Shown piece after piece: positions 58,811 through 64,000 of a stretch of 64,000 nucleotides of DNA; within the stretch, counting starts at the first letter, position 1; each line of letters begins with the position of its first letter. The translations under genes and the position numbers were made by a program. The stretch lies in NCBI RefSeq assembly GCF_017743995.1, contig NZ_JAGHRB010000008.1:1-64000 (forward strand), given 5' to 3'. The notes beneath the pieces are model-generated. The model saw only the letters and a list, made by a program, of their open reading frames with translations, was not told where the DNA came from and made no database searches. The DNA is from Ruegeria sp. R13_0 (lineage in GTDB: Bacteria; Pseudomonadota; Alphaproteobacteria; Rhodobacterales; Rhodobacteraceae).

Positions 58811-58827
58811 AGGAAAAAACATTTCCT
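58811..58827. promoter_or_regulatory. Operator candidate AGGAAA-N5-TTTCCT upstream of mgsA
   Basis: This perfect inverted repeat (58811-58816 and 58822-58827) lies 73 bp before the mgsA ATG in the 206-bp gap after the XRE-cupin regulator gene. Location and symmetry fit a binding site for that regulator. The rest of the gap is AT-rich (58829-58860), and I see no other gene in it. Confidence 0.5.
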
Positions 58828-58900
58828 CTAGTTATTGAGAATCCTATGTTTTGTTGCTAGCGTAAACGCGCAACGAAACACGCAAGGAGAGCTGTCTGCC

Positions 58901-59824
58901 ATGTGCGGAATTGTCGGACTATTCCTTAAGGACCAGTCACTGTCGCCCAAGCTGGGTGAGATGCTGACGGATATGCTGATCACCATGACCGACCGTGGCC
59001 CCGACAGCGCTGGTATCGCGATTTATGGCGATCCATCTCAGGGCACTACAAAAATCACCGTTCAGTCTGCAAACCCCGAACAGGATTTTGCCAGTCTGGC
59101 GGATGAGCTGGGTCAACGGCTGAACACGTCCGTGACCCAGACGATCAACGACACCCATGCGGTGCTGGACATCCCCGGCGATCAGTTCGAGGCCGCGCGC
59201 GCCGCGCTGGCCGAGATCCGCCCAACGGTTCGGATCATGAGCCGTGGGGAGAGCCTTGAGATCTACAAGGAGGTCGGGCTGCCCAAGGATGTTGCCGCGC
59301 GCTTCAACCTCAGCGGCATGACCGGCACGCATGGGATCGGCCACACGCGGATGGCCACGGAATCGGCGGTGACCACGATGGGTGCGCACCCGTTCAACAC
59401 CGGGGATGATCAGTGTCTGGTGCATAACGGATCGCTGTCCAACCACAACTCATTGCGGCGCAAGCTGCGCCGTGAGGGCGTGCATATCCAGACCGAGAAC
59501 GACACCGAAGTCGGTGCGGCCTATCTGACATGGAAGATGATGAACGGCGCGTCTCTGGGTGAGGCGCTGGAAAGCAGCCTTGAGGATCTGGACGGGTTCT
59601 TCACCTTTGTCGTCGGCACCAAGGACGGGTTCGGCGTGGTCCGTGACCCGATTGCCTGCAAACCGGCCGTTATGGCGGAAACCGATCAATATGTGGCCTT
59701 TGGCAGTGAATACCGCGCGCTGGTGAACCTGCCCGGCATCGAAGACGCCCGCGTCTGGGAGCCGGAGCCGGCGACGGTCTACTTCTGGTCCCACACCGAT
59801 TCCCCTAACAAAAAGGCCGCCTGA
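58901..59824 (+). CDS. mgsA: N-methylglutamate synthase subunit A (class II glutamine amidotransferase-like)
   Basis: This 307-residue protein starts MCGIVGLFLKDQ, with Cys2 as the N-terminal nucleophile of a class II amidotransferase; the initiator Met is expected to be cleaved. Other blocks are GTHGIGHTRMATESAV, HPFNTGDDQCLVHNGSLSNH and ENDTEVGAAYL. In N-methylglutamate synthase this subunit removes the methylamine from gamma-glutamylmethylamide, and the later subunits build N-methylglutamate. The order mgsA-mgsB-mgsC-gmaS is as known in Rhodobacterales. ATG 58901 follows AAGGAGA; an earlier in-frame start at 58835 is outside the family. The gene runs 1 bp into mgsB. Confidence 0.9.
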   Translation: MCGIVGLFLKDQSLSPKLGEMLTDMLITMTDRGPDSAGIAIYGDPSQGTTKITVQSANPEQDFASLADELGQRLNTSVTQTINDTHAVLDIPGDQFEAARAALAEIRPTVRIMSRGESLEIYKEVGLPKDVAARFNLSGMTGTHGIGHTRMATESAVTTMGAHPFNTGDDQCLVHNGSLSNHNSLRRKLRREGVHIQTENDTEVGAAYLTWKMMNGASLGEALESSLEDLDGFFTFVVGTKDGFGVVRDPIACKPAVMAETDQYVAFGSEYRALVNLPGIEDARVWEPEPATVYFWSHTDSPNKKAA

Positions 59825-59825
59825 C

Positions 59826-60509
59826 ATGCAGACCTATGATCTTGAGGCGGACGGCCTGCGCGGGCTGAACGCCACCCTGCAGGACCAGAGTAAAGAGACC
59901 AACCAGACCAGCTGGCAGGTGGTGAACCCCAAGGGCAGCCACGCCATCGCGGTCGGGCTGGACGCGCCGATCGAGGTGACGGTGAAAGGCTCGACCGGTT
60001 ATTACTGCGCGGGCATGAACCAGCAGGCGACCGTGCGGGTCGAGGGCTCGGTCGGGCCGGGCGTGGCCGAGAACATGATGTCGGGTCAGGTCATCGTCGA
60101 TGGTGATGCCAGCCAATATGCCGGGGCCACGGGCCATGGTGGATTGCTGGTGATCAAGGGCAATGCCAGCTCGCGCTGCGGGATCTCGATGAAAGGGATC
60201 GACATCGTGGTGCATGGCAATATCGGTCACATGTCGGCCTTCATGGCGCAGGCGGGCAATCTGGTGGTCTGTGGCGATGCGGGCGACGCGCTGGGGGATT
60301 CCCTCTACGAGGCGCGGCTGTTCGTGCGCGGCTCGGTCAAGAGCCTCGGCGCGGATTGTATCGAGAAAGAGATGCGCCCCGAACATCTTGAGATCCTGAA
60401 GGATCTGCTGGACCGCGCAGGCAGCGACGCCAAACCGGAAGAGTTCAAACGCTATGGCTCGGCCCGTCAGCTGTATAACTTCGACGTCGACAACTCGGCC
60501 GCTTACTAA
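59826..60509 (+). CDS. mgsB: N-methylglutamate synthase subunit B (GXGXG domain)
   Basis: This 227-residue protein is a right-handed beta-helix of the glutamate synthase C-terminal (GXGXG) type, with repeated turns such as VKGSTGYYCAGMNQQATVRV, GMGxx-like VRVEGSVGPGVAENMMSGQ, GDASQYAGATGHGG and GNIGHMSAFMAQAG. It lies between MgsA and MgsC and is expected to form a structural part of the tunnel that channels the amine. It is coupled to both neighbours. Confidence 0.88.
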   Translation: MQTYDLEADGLRGLNATLQDQSKETNQTSWQVVNPKGSHAIAVGLDAPIEVTVKGSTGYYCAGMNQQATVRVEGSVGPGVAENMMSGQVIVDGDASQYAGATGHGGLLVIKGNASSRCGISMKGIDIVVHGNIGHMSAFMAQAGNLVVCGDAGDALGDSLYEARLFVRGSVKSLGADCIEKEMRPEHLEILKDLLDRAGSDAKPEEFKRYGSARQLYNFDVDNSAAY

Positions 60510-60511
60510 GG

Positions 60512-61858
60512 ATGAAGGGTATGAAAGATATGGACGATCAGACCCCCCGCACCGTGCCGATCCAGTCGGCGACCTTTTCCAACCCGATCAACGCCGAGAT
60601 CCGCCGCGCGGCGGCAACCGGCATCTATGACATCCGGGGTGGCGGGGCCAAACGCAAGGTGCCGCATTTTGACGACCTGCTGTTTCTGGGGGCCTCGGTC
60701 AGCCGCTATCCGCTGGAGGGGTATCGCGAGCGCTGTGATACCTCGGTGACGTTGGGGACGCGTTTTGCCAAGAACCCGATCCAGCTGGATATCCCGATCA
60801 CCATCGCTGGCATGAGCTTTGGCGCGCTGTCGGGACCGGCGAAAGAGGCTTTGGGCCGCGGCGCTTCGGCGGCGGGCACCTCGACCACAACCGGCGATGG
60901 CGGCATGACGCCCGAGGAACGCGGCCATTCCAGCAAGCTGGTCTATCAGTATCTGCCGTCGCGCTATGGCATGAACCCCAACGACCTGCGCAAGGCCGAC
61001 GCGATCGAGATCGTCGTGGGGCAAGGCGCCAAACCCGGCGGCGGCGGTATGCTGCTGGGCCAGAAGATCAGCGACCGTGTGGCCGAAATGCGGACCCTGC
61101 CAAAGGGGATCGACCAGCGCTCGGCCTGCCGACATCCGGACTGGACCGGGCCGGATGATCTTGAGATCAAGATTCTCGAACTGCGTGAGATCACCAACTG
61201 GCAGGTGCCAATCTACGTCAAGGTCGGTGCGACGCGGCCTTACTATGACACCGCACTGGCGGTGAAGGCCGGGGCCGATGTTGTCGTCATGGACGGGATG
61301 CAGGGCGGTACGGCGGCCACGCAGGATGTGTTCATCGAACATGTGGGCATTCCGACGCTGGCCTGTATCCGACCCGCCGTGCAGGCGCTGCAGGATTTGG
61401 GGGTGCATCGCGAGGTGCAGCTCGTGATCTCGGGCGGCATTCGCACCGGTGCAGACGTGGCCAAGGCGATGGCGCTTGGCGCGGATGCGGTGGCGATTGG
61501 CACGGCGGCTCTGGTTGCCCTTGGCGATAACGACCCGAAATGGGAAGCCGAGTATCAGAAGCTGGGCACCACAACCGGGGCGTATGACGACTGGCACGAA
61601 GGCAAAGACCCCGCGGGTATTACCACCCAAGACCCCGAGCTTGCCGCGCGTCTTGACCCGGTTGATGCCGGGCGACGGCTACGCAACTACCTGAAGGTCA
61701 TGACGCTTGAGGCGCAGACCATCGCGCGGGCTTGCGGGCACAATCACTTGCATAACCTCGAACCCGAGGATCTGTGCGCCCTGACGATGGAGGCCGCCGC
61801 CATGGCGCGGGTGCCTCTGGCGGGGACCGATTGGTATCCGGGCAAGGCCGGGTTCTGA
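60512..61858 (+). CDS. mgsC: N-methylglutamate synthase subunit C (FMN-binding glutamate synthase-like)
   Basis: This 448-residue protein is like the FMN/central domain of glutamate synthase: ITIAGMSFGALSGPAKEALGRG, STTTGDGGMTPEERGHS, GQGAKPGGGGMLLGQKI, VVMDGMQGGTAATQDVF and ISGGIRTGADVAKAMALGADAVAIGTAAL. Cysteine residues around CRHPDWTG may join an iron-sulfur cluster. With MgsA and MgsB it makes N-methylglutamate from the methylamine unit and 2-oxoglutarate. The start at ATG 60512 lies just after AAGG; ATG 60521 is an alternative. A strong hairpin follows the stop. Confidence 0.88.
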   Translation: MKGMKDMDDQTPRTVPIQSATFSNPINAEIRRAAATGIYDIRGGGAKRKVPHFDDLLFLGASVSRYPLEGYRERCDTSVTLGTRFAKNPIQLDIPITIAGMSFGALSGPAKEALGRGASAAGTSTTTGDGGMTPEERGHSSKLVYQYLPSRYGMNPNDLRKADAIEIVVGQGAKPGGGGMLLGQKISDRVAEMRTLPKGIDQRSACRHPDWTGPDDLEIKILELREITNWQVPIYVKVGATRPYYDTALAVKAGADVVVMDGMQGGTAATQDVFIEHVGIPTLACIRPAVQALQDLGVHREVQLVISGGIRTGADVAKAMALGADAVAIGTAALVALGDNDPKWEAEYQKLGTTTGAYDDWHEGKDPAGITTQDPELAARLDPVDAGRRLRNYLKVMTLEAQTIARACGHNHLHNLEPEDLCALTMEAAAMARVPLAGTDWYPGKAGF

Positions 61859-61867
61859 ACATAAAGC

Positions 61868-61896
61868 ACGCGGTCCCTAACGGGGCCGCGTTTTCT
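61868..61896 (+). terminator. Hairpin with short T-run between mgsC and gmaS
   Basis: ACGCGGTCCC (61868-61877) pairs with GGGGCCGCGT (61882-61891), 10 bp with one G-U pair, loop TAAC, followed by TTTTC. The gmaS gene starts 29 bp later. It looks like a terminator or attenuator that could set the ratio of synthase to gmaS. Confidence 0.65.
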
Positions 61897-61924
61897 GAAA
61901 ACAACAGGGAAAGGAAAGCCGACC

Positions 61925-63253
61925 ATGACGATAGATCTGGCAGCTTTCGCCAAGGAAAAAGGCGTCAAATACTTCATGATCTCGTTCACTGACCTGTTCG
62001 GTGGACAGCGGGCCAAGCTGGTGCCTGCACAAGCCATTGCAGAGATGCAGGAAGACGGCGCGGGTTTCGCCGGGTTTGCCACCTATCTGGATATGACCCC
62101 CGCGCATCCCGACATGCTGGCGGTGCCTGACCCGTCCTCCGTGATCCAGCTGCCCTGGAAGCCCGAGGTCGCTTGGGTCGCAGGTAATTGCGTGATGGAG
62201 GGGCAGGATGTTGCCCAAGCGCCCCGTAACGTGTTGCGCCGCCTGATCGACGAGGCCGCCGATATGGGCCTGCATGTCAAAACCGGGATCGAAGCCGAGT
62301 TCTTCCTGCTGACCCGCGATGGCGAGCAGATCAGCGACCCGTTCGATACCGCGGAAAAACCCTGTTATGACCAGCAGGCTGTAATGCGCCGCTATGACGT
62401 GGTGCGCGAGATCTGCGACTACATGTTGGACCTTGGCTGGGGCCCGTATCAGAACGACCACGAGGACGCCAATGGCCAGTTCGAGATGAACTGGGAATTC
62501 GATGATGTTCTGAGAACCGCCGACAAGCATTCCTTCTTCAAGTTCATGACCAAATCCGTGGCCGAGAAGCATGGGCTGCGTGCAACCTTCATGCCCAAAC
62601 CGGTCGAGGGGCTGACGGGCAATGGCTGCCACGCCCATATCTCGGTTTGGGACGCGCCGGGCGCGGATGCGAAGACCAACGTGTTTGCGGGCGAAGGCGA
62701 CGGCCCGACCGGAGAGGTTGGGCTGGGCGAGCAAGGCAAGTATTTCCTCGGCGGCATCATGAAACATGCCAGCGCGCTGGCGGCGATCACCAACCCGACG
62801 GTGAACAGCTACAAGCGCATCAACGCGCCGCGCACCATGTCAGGGGCCACATGGGCGCCCAACACGGTGACATGGACAGGAAACAACCGCACCCATATGG
62901 TGCGCGTCCCCGGCCCGGGCCGGTTCGAACTGCGCCTGCCCGATGGGGCGGCGAACCCGTATCTGCTGCAGGCAGTAATCATCGCCGCCGGATTGTCGGG
63001 CATCCGCAACAAGGCTGATCCGGGACCGCGCTATGACATCGACATGTATGCCGATGGCCACACGGTCACCGACGCGCCCAAATTGCCGCTGAACATGCTG
63101 GATGGGTTGCGCGAATACGACAAGGACGCCGAGTTGAAAGAGATGATGGGGCAGGAGTTCTCCAGTGCTTTCCTGAAGATGAAGCATCAGGAGTGGAACT
63201 CGTTTGTATCCCACTTCTCGAACTGGGAAAAACAACATACACTGGACATCTGA
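61925..63253 (+). CDS. gmaS: Gamma-glutamylmethylamide synthetase (GMAS)
   Basis: This 442-residue glutamine synthetase-like ligase has the family blocks GIEAEFFLL (metal-binding), NDHEDANGQFEMNWEFD, KPVEGLTGNGCHAHISVWD, NSYKRINAPRTMSGATWAPN and FELRLPDGAANPYLLQA. The N-terminal FTDLFGGQRAKLVP is typical of the type III/GMAS group. It condenses methylamine with glutamate using ATP to form gamma-glutamylmethylamide. Neighbouring mgsABC confirms the GMAS assignment over a standard glutamine synthetase. It lies 66 bp after mgsC behind a hairpin. Confidence 0.92.
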   Translation: MTIDLAAFAKEKGVKYFMISFTDLFGGQRAKLVPAQAIAEMQEDGAGFAGFATYLDMTPAHPDMLAVPDPSSVIQLPWKPEVAWVAGNCVMEGQDVAQAPRNVLRRLIDEAADMGLHVKTGIEAEFFLLTRDGEQISDPFDTAEKPCYDQQAVMRRYDVVREICDYMLDLGWGPYQNDHEDANGQFEMNWEFDDVLRTADKHSFFKFMTKSVAEKHGLRATFMPKPVEGLTGNGCHAHISVWDAPGADAKTNVFAGEGDGPTGEVGLGEQGKYFLGGIMKHASALAAITNPTVNSYKRINAPRTMSGATWAPNTVTWTGNNRTHMVRVPGPGRFELRLPDGAANPYLLQAVIIAAGLSGIRNKADPGPRYDIDMYADGHTVTDAPKLPLNMLDGLREYDKDAELKEMMGQEFSSAFLKMKHQEWNSFVSHFSNWEKQHTLDI

Positions 63254-63258
63254 GAGCA

Positions 63259-63298
63259 AAAAAGAGTCCGCAGCAAATGCTGCGGCCTCGGTCTTTTT
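63259..63298. terminator. Rho-independent terminator after gmaS
   Basis: CCGCAGCA (63268-63275) pairs perfectly with TGCTGCGG (63278-63285) over a 2-nt loop, then GTCTTTTT. The A-run before it (63258-63263) gives a T-run on the other strand, so it may work for the converging nasA gene too. The remaining gap to 63391 has no gene. Confidence 0.8.
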
Positions 63299-63391
63299 GG
63301 CCATGGCGCTAGAGCGCAGGACCACGCGCCAGATATGCTTTTCGTTGTGGAGAAATTGGCGGCCTTGCGGGACCCAGAATAGGTCCTGCGC

Positions 63392-64000
63392 CTAAGGTTC
63401 AACGTCTTGCAAGATCGGAACCGAATGCTTGGCAAGCAATCCTGACAGTTCCGGGCGGCATGATCCACAGTTCGTACCCGCTTGCAAGAGCCTGCCGATT
63501 TCATCGACATCACCGATGTTCTGGGTGCCGATGGCCCGGACGATCGTATTGAGTCCGACCCCGAAACAGGAGCAGACAATCGGCCCGCCATTCTCGACGC
63601 CGTTTGCGGATCGTCCGGACAGGAGCTGATGAGGTTCGGCATCGGGCAGGGTTGCAAGGTACTCCCTCATCAAGGTCGCAGGTTCCCGAGAGACAAAGAG
63701 AACGGCAAGAACGCGCGGACCGTCTGACAGGGCGATCCTGAACGACCCGCGCTTGGGGTCTTCGACCGATGTGGACAGGGCGTCAGGCAGTTGGAACCAA
63801 TCTCGGGCCGTTTCCTCCCAATCTGAAGGCATCTCATAGCCTGCCAGCTCTGTTCTGTAGCCCTTTTCGGTTTTCGCCGTTGCCCGATACTCTGCCGACG
63901 GTGACGGAGGTGTTGCGGAGACTGCAAAACCATACCAACCCGCTTTCATGGGGTGCAGGGACACTGCGGCGGCTTTGCTTTCGGGTTGGCCTGACACCGG
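63392..64000 (-). CDS. nasA: Assimilatory nitrate reductase large-subunit C-terminus (partial)
   Basis: The visible 203 codons run off the right edge. The C-terminal 60 residues are a BFD-like [2Fe-2S] domain with IVCSCFGVGLNTI and NCGSCRPELSGLL, as in NasA-type assimilatory nitrate reductases. The upstream part (WYGFAVSATPPS, LSDGPRVLAVLFVSREPA) fits the last section before that domain. The Mo-bis-MGD region should lie to the right. A GTG at 63997 is only an internal codon, not a start. It converges on gmaS. It indicates nitrate assimilation genes just beyond the window. Confidence 0.78.
   Translation of the reverse strand, partial: PVSGQPESKAAAVSLHPMKAGWYGFAVSATPPSPSAEYRATAKTEKGYRTELAGYEMPSDWEETARDWFQLPDALSTSVEDPKRGSFRIALSDGPRVLAVLFVSREPATLMREYLATLPDAEPHQLLSGRSANGVENGGPIVCSCFGVGLNTIVRAIGTQNIGDVDEIGRLLQAGTNCGSCRPELSGLLAKHSVPILQDVEP

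Noticed and set aside
63995..63997. GTG as a possible start of a short ferredoxin-like gene
   Set aside because: The upstream residues fit the C-terminal section of nitrate reductase, so the frame continues past the window edge and this is an internal codon.
1..64000. tRNA, rRNA, CRISPR arrays, insertion sequences or phage genes
   Set aside because: I looked for tandem repeats, transposase or integrase motifs and tRNA-like cloverleafs and found none that I can support by eye.

Overview
The window looks like a chromosomal segment of a marine Roseobacter-group alphaproteobacterium (Rhodobacterales, Ruegeria-like). This is inferred from the dense, GC-rich, overlapping operons, a FnrL-type box, and the mix of PQQ alcohol oxidation, N-methylglutamate metabolism and betaine-type demethylation genes. 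I see no rRNA, tRNA, CRISPR, phage or insertion sequence. Nearly all of it is catabolic or redox metabolism with many dedicated regulators.

Region 1 (1-14.6 kb) is a periplasmic PQQ alcohol oxidation locus. It holds a PQQ dehydrogenase whose active-site signature (Asp320 followed by Asp322) predicts lanthanide dependence, two c-type cytochromes, two periplasmic binding proteins, a beta-propeller protein, a PedABC-like ABC exporter, the edge of a CO-dehydrogenase-like molybdoenzyme (coxS, coxG), and a LuxR response regulator, FIST sensor and hybrid kinase module resembling NosP/NahK. A CTACGACC-type box recurs upstream of its transcription units.

Region 2 (14.9-22.7 kb) encodes a coenzyme B12-dependent methylaspartate route: glutamate mutase S and E, methylaspartate ammonia-lyase, class I fumarase/mesaconase, class III CoA-transferase and a CitE-like citramalyl-CoA lyase. 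Together these can turn glutamate into pyruvate plus acetyl-CoA.

Region 3 (22.9-40.3 kb) starts with a soxBDAG-type tetrahydrofolate-linked oxidase (sarcosine oxidase or N-methylglutamate dehydrogenase) and two regulators. It continues with an aldehyde dehydrogenase, M19-like protein, two uncharacterised proteins and an Ldh2-family reductase, then a flavin reductase, LysR, LLM monooxygenase and two SDRs. The flavin reductase and LLM genes share an operator-like sequence, which suggests a two-component monooxygenase pathway.

Region 4 (40.3-41.5 kb) is decayed: an MttB-type methyltransferase fragment abuts a multiply frameshifted DgcA-like demethylase pseudogene.

Region 5 (41.6-51.4 kb) is a tightly coupled six-gene operon (HyuA, HyuB, FAD oxidoreductase, HpcH aldolase, aminotransferase, uronate-dehydrogenase-like) with a LysR regulator and a divergent ProC-like reductase.

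Region 6 (51.5-57.8 kb) is a complete mevalonate operon in the order mvaA-idi-hcs-mvk-pmk-mvd, rare in alphaproteobacteria and the same order as in Paracoccus zeaxanthinifaciens.

Region 7 (58.0-63.3 kb) is an XRE-cupin regulator followed by mgsABC-gmaS (methylamine assimilation through N-methylglutamate). The window ends in the C-terminus of an assimilatory nitrate reductase. Regions 7, 3 and 2 could connect as methylamine to N-methylglutamate to glutamate to central metabolism; that link is inference.
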